Shown here: piece after piece, positions 1 to 8,700 of the stretch
Numbering within the stretch: the first letter of the stretch is position 1
How the letters are laid out: the number at the start of each line of letters is the position of its first letter
Source of the DNA: CAG-826 sp964504595
GTDB lineage: Bacteria > Bacillota_I > Bacilli_A > RFN20 > CAG-826
DNA: 64,000 bases
Direction: 5' to 3'
Assembly: GCA_964504595.1 (NCBI GenBank)
Contig: CAZDEE010000002.1
Span: 1 to 64,000, forward strand
Notes under the pieces: generated by a model
The model's input: the letters and a program-made list of their open reading frames with translations, nothing else
Told to the model about the DNA's origin: nothing
Databases searched by the model: none
Made by a program: the position numbers and the translations under genes

Positions 1-38
1 CTTTTTCTAATTTATGTCTACTTTTTTTACTATTGCAT

Positions 39-1232
39 TTATAAAATTACCCTTGAAGGTATCCCAGCACGACTATCAAAAAAAGCTAGCATTCTTTCAT
101 TTACATATTGTGGTTCTATGCTTTCTATTGTTGTAACTTGCTTTATATATAAAAGATCTTCTACATTTAATTTTGACGAAATACAAAGTTTTCCCTCTTC
201 AAACCATATTAAATTGCTATCAAATAATTTATGATGATTTTCACATAACCATATTCCATTATCAGCATCAACAGCGAGTTTAAATTTTTCTTCAAACTTT
301 AAATCGTCTCTTTTTCTAATAGAGGCGACAGGATATATATGTGCTGCTTGAATTATTCTATCTATTTTACAGTCACATAAAACACATTTCTTTTCACCAC
401 CAAATTTATGTAGCAAATTATATATAAATTGCGGACTCCTTAATTTATCTTTAACAGAATCACTAGTATCATTATCAAATTGATATGAATCATCTAATAC
501 TTCTATAGCGGTGTTACCCTTTTGTTTTGAATAATTTATAATTGCATTTTTATCTTGTTCACTTAATTGAGTTGAATCATTATCAATAATTTGGAATAAT
601 TTTACAGGTTTGTCCGTTATTGCAGAAATAGCAAAGCATAGTAAAGTAGTCTCTTTCTGATTTGCTCCAAATGTCTTACCGTATATATGATAATATTCTC
701 CTTCGTCTGTTATATAGGTAGATTGATTCCCAGAATTAGCTTCTCTTAAATAGTTACGCGAACTTATCATATCTTTAACTGTAGAAAATTCTATTAATTG
801 TGTATGTTCTAAACCATAATCGGCATTAATAAATTTAATTCCTATTGTTTTCATTACTCTATAAAAAAATATCATATAATTTGTTTCATTATTCCCGTCA
901 AAAGGTAAAAAATAAAACCAAAAATTACACTTTTTCTTTTGAATTTTTTCTTCATTTAAATAAATCGACAAGGCTGTCGGTATACTTTGCACTTGATAGT
1001 TACGACCTTTAACTTTTCCTGTTTGTGAAAGATTAATATACTCTTTACTACTATATGTTTCTAAAATAATTAATCTGCCCTTATTTCTTTCTTCAATCCA
1101 TTCGATTTCATAGTCAGTTGTTTTTAATAATCTTAAACATATATCATCTAATATATCCTTAGTTAAAAACTGGTCATATGTCGGAGATTTATCTTGAGCT
1201 CCTAATCTATTAATTCTGAATATTGGTTTCAT
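39..1232 (-). CDS. HNH endonuclease, probable restriction enzyme
   Basis: Probable nuclease half of a restriction-modification pair. Visible directly: the C-terminal third has the HNH pattern, with zinc-type cysteines C283, C286 and C288, H298 in AAHIYP, and N332-H333-H334 in CENHHKLF. The first ~270 residues match no family I recognise and probably hold target recognition. It overlaps the end of the upstream methyltransferase gene by 23 nt, so the two are co-transcribed with the methyltransferase first, the usual safe order. Start at 1232 is backed by an AGGAGGTG ribosome site 8-9 nt upstream, inside the methyltransferase gene. The role as restriction enzyme is inferred from HNH plus neighbour; a solitary HNH effector is the alternative. 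Confidence 0.8.
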   Translation of the reverse strand: MKPIFRINRLGAQDKSPTYDQFLTKDILDDICLRLLKTTDYEIEWIEERNKGRLIILETYSSKEYINLSQTGKVKGRNYQVQSIPTALSIYLNEEKIQKKKCNFWFYFLPFDGNNETNYMIFFYRVMKTIGIKFINADYGLEHTQLIEFSTVKDMISSRNYLREANSGNQSTYITDEGEYYHIYGKTFGANQKETTLLCFAISAITDKPVKLFQIIDNDSTQLSEQDKNAIINYSKQKGNTAIEVLDDSYQFDNDTSDSVKDKLRSPQFIYNLLHKFGGEKKCVLCDCKIDRIIQAAHIYPVASIRKRDDLKFEEKFKLAVDADNGIWLCENHHKLFDSNLIWFEEGKLCISSKLNVEDLLYIKQVTTIESIEPQYVNERMLAFFDSRAGIPSRVIL

Positions 1233-3060
1233 AAATAATTAACACCTCCTCACGACCTCTTACATTTATCTTTTCTATCACAGGATTATTATCTTTTATC
1301 CATGCTTTTAAAAGTTCATTTTCTAAGCCTTTGTATTCTAAAATATTTGATATGACTAATTTACAATTTTTTGATAATAGCTTATTAAAAAAATCAATTA
1401 ATTTAGTTTCTTCATCTTTATTCCAACCCTTAAATCCTCTTTTACCATCATTATAAGAACCTAATGTAATTAAGTATGGTGGATCAAAATATACTACAGC
1501 ATCATCTATAATATCATATAACTCTTCATAACTATTTGAAAAAAATTCAACATTCATTTCTTTAATTTTTCTTGAAAAAGAAATAATTTTTTCTCTAATT
1601 GATTCATTATAACCACTCTCACCAATAGGATTATTAAATTCTAATTGAGAGTTAAATCTTAATTGTTGTTGAAATCCATATAACAGTAAAGTGTACAAAT
1701 ATATAGTATAATTCTTATAAAATCGAAATTCCTTATTATAATCTTTTCTAAATTTTATATAATTTGTCTTATTTTGTTTTTCTAATGAATATTTTTTTAT
1801 CAATTTATCAATATTATCTAGAATTACTTTTGTATCGTTATCTTTAAACATGCAAATCAAATCTTTAACAATATGATTTAAATCATTATATATAATTCTC
1901 TCAAATCCATAACAATTAATACCAACATTGAAACCGCCACCCATTATATCAATAAAATTTGATTTACCAGTTAAATGTGGTCTAATATGATTTATAACAT
2001 TAGTTTTTCCGCCCATATAATTTAAAGGGCAACAGTAAGATACTTGATTAATTTCTTTCTTTTCTCCATAAAATAGATATTCATAATGTTCCTTAGATGT
2101 ATTTGTTTTATAATTTCTATATTTTTTATAAGGTATCTCTATACATTCGATTGTATTTAAAATACAATGTCGTTTTAAAACATTCAAAATAAACTCTTTA
2201 CTCATTAAACCATCACTACTGTAAGATAAAACTATATATTTAGCTTTAGTTTTAGCTATAGTATTTTCAAATTCAATATGTACAGTATTATTTATAGACC
2301 ATGATTGATAAATCCATGACATATCTCTTGTACCTGTAATACCTTTTAAGATTGGATTATCATATCTAATTAATGTTTCTAAGATATGATATTGAACAGA
2401 GTATTTATTTTTTGTATAGGGAGGATCTAAATATAAAATATCACAATCTATATCACTAATAATTTGTGATAAATTTTCAGTATATCGCTTAACATTAACA
2501 TCGTTATTGTTTTTTTCTAAACGTAAAAATACGATATTTTTAATCGCTCTTGGATCCCATTTTTTTAAATATGCACCATATACTCCAGCAATATTTGCAA
2601 CTTTTGATACAGACTCTAATAAGCAAGCTAATAAATAATTGTATTCATCTTCATTTATTTGCTTATTTAAAAACCATTCTTCAATAGTAATTCTAAAAAA
2701 GTCAATTCTCCCTGCATTATAATCCGAAAAATACATTCTGTTACCTTTAGATGGTGCATAGTTATCATAAAAAAATCCTTCTTTTATTTCTTTTGTCTCA
2801 TTAAAATATTTAAAAGGATCAAATCCTAATTTTAAAAAATTACATTTCGAAGATATCAAACTACCATAACTAAACGTCGAAGCTAATAACAAATTATCAT
2901 TAATTATAATATTATTATAAATTACAGATAATTTTCTAGAAACTGCGCCTGTTCCACAAAACGCGTCAAACAAAATTAAATCTTTGTTTAAAATTTTTTT
3001 CTTTTCTAATATTTCTTCTATTCTATCAACTAAAGAATCTTTATTACCTAAATATCTCAT
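1210..3060 (-). CDS. Two-domain DNA adenine-N6 methyltransferase
   Basis: Fusion of two complete D12-class (Dam-like) adenine methyltransferase domains in 616 residues. Domain 1 (about 1-330) starts MRYLGNK, has the SAM-binding FCGTGAV and the catalytic D212-P-P-Y215. Domain 2 (about 340-610) restarts with NYMGGKT, has a G-rich SAM loop (DIMGGGF) and D526-P-P-Y529. Known precedent: M.FokI and M.StsI fuse two such domains, each modifying one strand of an asymmetric site. By analogy this enzyme probably protects a non-palindromic site against the HNH nuclease encoded just downstream. Both catalytic motifs are intact. Recognition sequence cannot be read from the gene. Confidence 0.9.
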   Translation of the reverse strand: MRYLGNKDSLVDRIEEILEKKKILNKDLILFDAFCGTGAVSRKLSVIYNNIIINDNLLLASTFSYGSLISSKCNFLKLGFDPFKYFNETKEIKEGFFYDNYAPSKGNRMYFSDYNAGRIDFFRITIEEWFLNKQINEDEYNYLLACLLESVSKVANIAGVYGAYLKKWDPRAIKNIVFLRLEKNNNDVNVKRYTENLSQIISDIDCDILYLDPPYTKNKYSVQYHILETLIRYDNPILKGITGTRDMSWIYQSWSINNTVHIEFENTIAKTKAKYIVLSYSSDGLMSKEFILNVLKRHCILNTIECIEIPYKKYRNYKTNTSKEHYEYLFYGEKKEINQVSYCCPLNYMGGKTNVINHIRPHLTGKSNFIDIMGGGFNVGINCYGFERIIYNDLNHIVKDLICMFKDNDTKVILDNIDKLIKKYSLEKQNKTNYIKFRKDYNKEFRFYKNYTIYLYTLLLYGFQQQLRFNSQLEFNNPIGESGYNESIREKIISFSRKIKEMNVEFFSNSYEELYDIIDDAVVYFDPPYLITLGSYNDGKRGFKGWNKDEETKLIDFFNKLLSKNCKLVISNILEYKGLENELLKAWIKDNNPVIEKINVRGREEVLIIYETNIQN

Positions 3061-3213
3061 AAATTCACCTTTGCTATGTTTTATACTAGTAACATTGGTA
3101 GTGATTATTTAGTATCAATTTGTATGAATATTTTTACTAAACAATATTTGAGAAAAAATGGCGAATTTATGAAGAAAATCAGCAAAATTATAGGAATTTT
3201 GAGGAAAATATGG

Positions 3214-3219
3214 TATACT
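3214..3219 (+). promoter_or_regulatory. Extended -10 promoter of the serine recombinase
   Basis: TATACT preceded by TGG (extended -10 form). No good -35 box at the usual distance. Predicted transcription start is near 3226, just ahead of the two hairpins in the recombinase leader. Confidence 0.45.
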
Positions 3220-3239
3220 ATTAAGAAATAAACATTGGT

Positions 3240-3279
3240 GTCAAAACGTATACATTTCTATATCGTTTTGACTTTTTTT
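3240..3279 (+). terminator. Terminator-like hairpin in recombinase leader (possible attenuator or recombinase site)
   Basis: Perfect 9-bp inverted repeat, GTCAAAACG at 3240-3248 and CGTTTTGAC at 3264-3272, followed at once by a T-run. Its place between promoter and gene suggests transcription attenuation. A recombinase-binding crossover site is the alternative, because small serine recombinases often bind dyads next to their own gene. Confidence 0.55.
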
Positions 3280-3297
3280 ATTATCTTATTACTTGAT

Positions 3298-3339
3298 AAA
3301 ATCACCTTTTTATTGATATATACTTACGGAGGTGATTTT
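3298..3339 (+). promoter_or_regulatory. Hairpin sequestering the recombinase ribosome binding site
   Basis: AAAATCACC (3298-3306) is the exact reverse complement of GGTGATTTT (3331-3339). The right arm is part of the near-perfect Shine-Dalgarno GGAGGTGAT used by the ATG at 3343, so the fold would hide the ribosome site. Confidence 0.55.
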
Positions 3340-3342
3340 TTT

Positions 3343-3957
3343 ATGATATATGCATATATACGTGTATCTACAAAACAACAACGAATTGATAGACAATATG
3401 AAGAAATTAAGGAAATGAATATAGATGATAAATATATCTATATTGATAAAGAATCAGGAAAGGACTTTATTAGAACAAATTATCAAAAGTTACTTAAAAA
3501 ATTAAAAAAAGACGACCTATTAATCGTTAAATCAATAGATCGTCTTGGTAGAAATTATCAAATGATATTAGAGGAATGGTCAAGAATTACTAAAACCATA
3601 GGTGCTGATATTAAAGTACTTGATATGCCGTTACTTGATACTAGAATTGAAGGTAAAAACTTAGTTGGCAAATTTATTAGTGATATAGTACTTCAAGTGC
3701 TAAGTTTTGTTGCTGAAAATGAAAGAACAAACATTAAACAACGTCAAGCTGAAGGTATAAGAATAGCAAAAGAAAAAGGTGTAAAGTTTGGTAGACCAAA
3801 AGCCGTCTTACCACCTAACACCAATGAAATATTAGATAAATATATTAATAAAGAAATAAACAATATTGCAGCTGCTAAATTAATAGGAATATCAAGAGGA
3901 ACATTCTTTAGATTGGTTAAAGAAAGGAAATCGTTAAATTTTAAGCATAATCGTTAA
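3343..3957 (+). CDS. Small serine recombinase (resolvase/invertase family)
   Basis: Site-specific recombinase of about 204 residues, the usual length of the Hin/Pin/Tn3-resolvase group. The N-terminal resolvase domain begins MIYAYIRVST with the nucleophile at S9, followed by the conserved SIDRLGRN segment. A Hin-type helix-turn-helix ends the protein (NIAAAKLIGISRGTFFRL). I chose the ATG at 3343 because it follows an excellent GGAGGTGAT site; the frame stays open upstream to 3235 but that stretch crosses two hairpins and reads as a non-homologous hydrophobic peptide. It lies divergently from the restriction-modification pair and next to tRNA-Ala, suggesting a mobile or phase-variable island. 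No transposase partner or invertible segment is obvious. Confidence 0.88.
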   Translation: MIYAYIRVSTKQQRIDRQYEEIKEMNIDDKYIYIDKESGKDFIRTNYQKLLKKLKKDDLLIVKSIDRLGRNYQMILEEWSRITKTIGADIKVLDMPLLDTRIEGKNLVGKFISDIVLQVLSFVAENERTNIKQRQAEGIRIAKEKGVKFGRPKAVLPPNTNEILDKYINKEINNIAAAKLIGISRGTFFRLVKERKSLNFKHNR

Positions 3958-4027
3958 ATTGTTATTAGCTTTTACTATAATTAAGAAAATTTTTAAAGTA
4001 CTATTTTCTCTCAAAATTAAAATAAAA

Positions 4028-4059
4028 GTTCGAGTCTACCTTAACGGTGAGAGTCGAAC
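4028..4059. repeat. tRNA T-arm-like imperfect palindrome
   Basis: GTTCGAGTCT (4028-4037) and AGAGTCGAAC (4050-4059) form an inverted repeat with one mismatch. Both arms resemble T-arm sequence (GTTCGA). It sits between the recombinase and tRNA-Ala and could be a leftover attachment site or tRNA fragment. Weak evidence. Confidence 0.25.
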
Positions 4060-4067
4060 CCTTAGAA

Positions 4068-4106
4068 AATAAAAAAATCCTGATACTTTTATTGTATCAA
4101 GATTAG
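4068..4106 (-). terminator. Rho-independent terminator of tRNA-Ala
   Basis: On the minus strand a stem TCTTGATAC/GTATCAGGA (one G-U pair as RNA) is followed by a run of seven T. It lies about 11 nt beyond the tRNA 3' end. Confidence 0.75.
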
Positions 4107-4116
4107 TATTCTTTAA

Positions 4117-4192
4117 TGGTGGAGCTGACGAGGATCGAACTCGCTACCTCATCGTTGCGAACGATGCGCTCTCCCAGGTGAGCTACAGCCCC
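4117..4192 (-). tRNA. tRNA-Ala(CGC)
   Basis: Cloverleaf read on the minus strand: acceptor GGGGCTG/CAGCTCC with one G-U pair, anticodon stem CATCG/CGATG with loop TTCGCAA (anticodon CGC, codon GCG), T-loop TTCGATC, discriminator A and encoded CCA. Next to a recombinase and restriction genes, a common island position. Confidence 0.92.
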
Positions 4193-4235
4193 TTGCTGCC
4201 TATTAATAGTAGTTTAAAAAAACATTTTTGTCAAT

Positions 4236-4263
4236 GAAAAAAAGCTTGGATTTTCACCAAGCT
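4236..4263 (-). terminator. Terminator of rmuC
   Basis: Stem AGCTTGG/CCAAGCT (4243-4249 and 4257-4263) with a T-run on the minus strand; the rmuC stop codon lies at the base of the stem. Confidence 0.8.
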
Positions 4264-5479
4264 ATTCGTTATTGTTATCTTTGTTCTCAATCTCAAAGCC
4301 TTCTACTTTTTCAATCTTTTGAAATTGATTATCAATCTTTTGTACAGAACTATCTAATTTACTTCTTTCAGTCTCAAGGCGACGTACAATGTCAGATAAT
4401 TTATTCCAATCAATCATGAAAGTTTTAAATTTTTTATTTAAGTCATTAATTTGTTTTATTATACCTGTAATATTCTTATTACGTTCAACTTGTAATCTAA
4501 CTAAATTAACTGTTGCTAAAATAGGTTGTAATGTTGAAGGTGATGTTAAGATTACATTCTTTTCTCTAGCGTAAGCAACAATATTATCAAGTTCTGCATT
4601 AATATAACCAAATATTGCATCACTTGGGATAAATAATAAAGCATAATCTGCGGTTACATTATTAATGATGTATTTTCTAGCAACATCAGTTATATGTTTT
4701 CTAACAGCACTAGCAAATCCTTTTTTACATTCTTCACGTTCTTCTTTAGTTTCTGATTCAATGATTCCTTTATAATTTGCAAATGGGAATTTTGAATCGA
4801 TACATAAGAGCTTGTTTGGCTCTGGAAGAAAGATAACAGCATCAGGTCTATCGTTTTCATCATAGTTTTTTATAGGATATTGGAAAGAATATAATCCTGA
4901 TTTAGCGTCACCAAAGATGCTATATATAATTCTTTCAAGAGTAAATTCACCAAATTTACCTCGATTCTGATTGTTTTCTAAAACATTTTTTAATGATACT
5001 ACTTCAGAAGATAATAACTCCATATTGTTTTTAGCTTGATTAATAAGCGCGAGTTGATCCATTAAATCTTTATACGCACTAGAAGTGCTTTCAAATCCAC
5101 CTTCAATAGATTTAGTAACTTGACCTTGAATTTCTTTTATTCTGTTGTTCATAGTTTCATCTAGTTGATTAAACTTTGATGTTAATCTATCGGTAATAGA
5201 TCTTTCAAATTCCTCTAAGCCATGACGATTTCGATCGTTTTGTTCAAAAAATTCAGTTTTTAGCAAACTAATTTGTTCACTCATTATTTGATTTGTAGTA
5301 ATTTGGAGTTCTTTTAAAATACTATCAATTTTTAATTTTATTTCAGTATTTCCAGCGATTTGTTTTTCTAATAAAGAATCATCTTTTTCTTTAATAATCT
5401 CAATTTTGTTCTTTTTAATTAGTAAGAATATTAAAATACCAGTATTAATTATTCCGAGGGCTAAAACTACATATATCAC
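4262..5479 (-). CDS. rmuC: RmuC family DNA recombination protein
   Basis: RmuC-family protein; the family limits DNA inversion or rearrangement and has a restriction-endonuclease-like core. The 405 residues begin with one membrane helix (about 2-20), then a long charged coiled coil (about 25-170), then the conserved RmuC domain: RGKFGEFTLERI, DAVIFLPE, CIDSKFPF, ADYALLFIPSDAIF and SPSTLQPIL. It ends with a short coiled coil and an acidic tail. Monocistronic: a terminator follows directly and the upstream gene is divergent. A nuclease-like housekeeping gene between a restriction island and a CRISPR locus is probably ancestral rather than part of either. Confidence 0.92.
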   Translation of the reverse strand: MIYVVLALGIINTGILIFLLIKKNKIEIIKEKDDSLLEKQIAGNTEIKLKIDSILKELQITTNQIMSEQISLLKTEFFEQNDRNRHGLEEFERSITDRLTSKFNQLDETMNNRIKEIQGQVTKSIEGGFESTSSAYKDLMDQLALINQAKNNMELLSSEVVSLKNVLENNQNRGKFGEFTLERIIYSIFGDAKSGLYSFQYPIKNYDENDRPDAVIFLPEPNKLLCIDSKFPFANYKGIIESETKEEREECKKGFASAVRKHITDVARKYIINNVTADYALLFIPSDAIFGYINAELDNIVAYAREKNVILTSPSTLQPILATVNLVRLQVERNKNITGIIKQINDLNKKFKTFMIDWNKLSDIVRRLETERSKLDSSVQKIDNQFQKIEKVEGFEIENKDNNNE

Positions 5480-5570
5480 GTTATCACTCCTTTGCTAGAT
5501 TGTAAAAATCAAGTTTATTTTTAATTAAGAAAAATTAATTTTTAACTAATTGTTGTAATCATTAATAATA

Positions 5571-5599
5571 TTGTATTATCATTCTAAAGCATTTATGAT
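5571..5599 (+). promoter_or_regulatory. Candidate cas9 operon promoter
   Basis: TTGTAT (5571-5576), 17-nt spacer, TATGAT (5594-5599). Transcription would start near 5606, giving cas9 mRNA a leader of about 120 nt that runs antisense through the whole tracrRNA gene. Motif reading only. Confidence 0.5.
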
Positions 5600-5613
5600 A
5601 AAATAATTAATGT

Positions 5614-5708
5614 AAAAAAGCCACCACAATGATGGCTATGTGTTCGATAAAATCTAATTTGAACTCGTAATGTAAAATTAGGTTTTACTAATTTATCGTA
5701 ACACATCA
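5614..5708 (-). ncRNA. tracrRNA of the type II-A CRISPR system
   Basis: Trans-activating RNA that pairs with the crRNA repeat and loads it on Cas9. On the plus strand 5667-5683 is identical over 17 nt to the CRISPR repeat (GTAATGTAAAATTAGGT), and 5658-5662 repeats its TTTGA start, so the minus-strand transcript carries the anti-repeat with a bulge in the middle, the normal type II-A layout. It ends in GCCATC/GGTGGC (5620-5636) plus six U; one pair is G-U only in the minus-strand RNA and would be a mismatch on the plus strand, which fixes orientation. The 5' end near 5708 is a guess from a TATTAT box at 5715-5720. The whole body lies in a palindrome (5639-5705). Confidence 0.85.
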
Positions 5709-5724
5709 AGAGGGATAATACAAT

Positions 5725-8700
5725 ATGGTAAAGAAAATTTTACTAGGTCTTGACATCGGTACTAATTCGGTAGGATGGTGTGTAACCGATGAAAATTATC
5801 AAATTATTAAAAAGCAAGGCAAGTCTTTATGGGGCGTTAGAATGTTTGGTGAAGCACTTGATGCAAGTGAAAGAAGAGCATTTAGAACCAACAGAAGAAG
5901 ACTTCATCGTAGAAATGAAAGGATTTCACTTTTAAAAGATATATTTAGTGAACCTATGTCTCAGATTGATGGCTCATTCTTTTATCGTTTAGAAAATGCA
6001 ATGTTGCACGATGATGATAAAAAAGAACCATTTAAGTACACGCTTTTTAATGATTTAGAATTTAATGATAGCGGGTATTATAAAAAGTATCCAACTATAT
6101 ATCATTTGAGAAAACATCTTATTGATTCTGATGAAAAAGAAGATTTAAGATTAATTTATCTTGCACTTCACCATATGATTAAGTATCGTGGACATTTTCT
6201 TAATGAAGGTGAAGAATTTAAAGGTACAAATGAAAATGATTTAGAAAAAGATTTAACTTTATTAAATAAAAAAATAAGTGAATTAGATTTTGAAGATTTT
6301 ATCATTGATCAACTTCATTTTGATAACGATTCTTTAGTGTTGTTAATGGAAGTATTTAATAAAACACGTGGTAAATTGGCTTTGAAAGAAGAGTTTAATA
6401 AAATATTAAATCCAAATAAAAACGATTTTTTAAAAAAGGTTATAATTCCGCTTATTTTAGGATTTGAAGTAAATGTTACGGATATAAAGTTATTAAATAA
6501 AGATGAACTTGAAAAAACTGAAATAAAAAAATTATGTGCAAGAAACGAAACTTTTGATGATAATATTGAAGAATTAAAATCTATATTTGATTCTTATTCA
6601 GTAATTTTTGATTTATTTATTATTTGTAAAAAGATATATCAATTCTTTTTACTTTCGAAGCTTCTTGGAAAGAATCAATATATTTCTGATGCGATGATTG
6701 CTCAATATAATAAACATAAAACTGAATTAAAAAAACTTAAGTTATATGTTAAAGAAAACTGCCCTAATGAATATGGAAGACTTTTTAGAAAACCAAAAAA
6801 AGATGAAATTAATTATTCCGCTTATGTTGGATCATATATCAATAATAATGAACAAATGAGATTTAAGCATGGGGATAAGGAACAGTTTTATAAATTTGTT
6901 AAGAAAATTCTTAATTTAGATAAAATTAAAAAAGTTGATGATATTGTTGATGATTATTTAAAAGAAGTCTATCTAGAAATTGAAAATGATTCATATTTAT
7001 CATTTATAAATTCCACAAGTAATGGCGTTTTCCCATATCAATTAAATTTACTTGAAATGGAAATTATATTAGATAAACAATCGAAGCATTATTCGTTTTT
7101 GAACGAAACTGATGATGAAGGATATATAACAAAGGATAAAATAAAATCTTTGTTAACTTTTAAAATTCCTTATTATGTTGGTCCTTTAGCAAAACCAACA
7201 CCAAATAATCATTCTTGGATTGTTAGAAAAGAAGAAGGAAAAATTACTCCATGGAATTTTGAGGCAAAAGTTGATAAAGATTCTTCTGCAAAGCAATTTA
7301 TTGAACGGATGCTCACAAAGTGTACTTATCTTCATAATTGTTATTGTTTACCTGCTAATTCCATTATTTTTTCTTATTATAATGTTTTATCTTTTTTAAA
7401 TAAGATTCATATCAATGGTGCACCTATAGATTATGAAACAAAAATAGATTTAATAAAAACAGTCTTCTTAGAAAAAAGGAAGGTATCAATTAAAGATATA
7501 AAGAATTATTTCTATTTAAAAGATAAGAACATACTCATTTCAACATCACAAGGAAAAACTCTTGAAGCTTTAACATGCAATATGGCATCATATGTTGATT
7601 TTGTTAGAATTTTTGGTAAAGAGTATGTTGAAAATAATATCGATTTAATTGAAAAAATAATAAGAGATATTGTTATTTTTGAGGATAAAAAGATATTAGA
7701 AAAACGTTTATCTAGTGAATATCATTTAGATAGTGAAAAGATTAAACAAATTAAAGGATTAAATTATAAAAATTATGGTCGTCTTTCTAACGAATTATTA
7801 ACAAAAATAATTTCATATGATGAAAATGGCGAAGTTAATGGTTCTATTCTTTCTATTATGCAAAAGAGTAATCAAAATTTAATGGAAATAATTAATGACG
7901 AAAGATATAACTTTAATGAATTAATATCAGAATATAATAAAAAAGATGAAATTGTTTTATCACCAGAAGAATATATTGAGAACTTATATGTTTCTCCTGG
8001 AATGAAAAGGCCATTAATTCAAGCTTATAAAATTATTGTAGAAATTGAAAAAATAATAGGAAAACCAATTGATGAGTTCTATGTTGAATGTACTAGATCT
8101 AATGAACAAAAGAAAGAGCGAACAAAATCAAGATATGAACGATTAAAGGAAATGTATCAAAATGCAGAAGCAATTTTAAAAGATGATATAACTTATAAAA
8201 AACTCCACAAGGAGTTGTTAAGCATCACAGATACTAACTGTTTCCAAAGTGATAAGTATTATCTTTACTTTACTCAAATGGGAAAATGTATGTATACTGG
8301 AGAACCAATTAATCTTGAAGATTTATTTGATACTAGTAAATATGATATTGATCATATTATTCCTCAAGCTATGATTAAAGATGATTCTATAAATAATCGT
8401 GTATTAGTTAAAAGTGACGCTAATAGGGCTAAAAAGGATCAATATCCTATACCTCAATCAATACTATGGAAAGGTGATTATCATAGGGCATATGCTTTTT
8501 ATAATACACTAAAAAAATCCGGATTAATAACAGAAGAAAAATATAACAGATTAGTAAAAAGAGAATTGACTGAATCAGAATTAGCGGCATTTGTTAATCG
8601 TCAATTAGTTTATACAAATCAAGCTGTAAAGGGTTTAGTGGAAGTATTGAAACAATATAGATTCAATGATGATAATATGCCAAAAATTGTTTATTCAAAA

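Noticed and set aside
5639..5705. Lone CRISPR repeat copy upstream of cas9
   Set aside because: The repeat-like sequence on the plus strand is the complement of the tracrRNA anti-repeat and has a bulge and a terminator downstream, so it is not an array unit.
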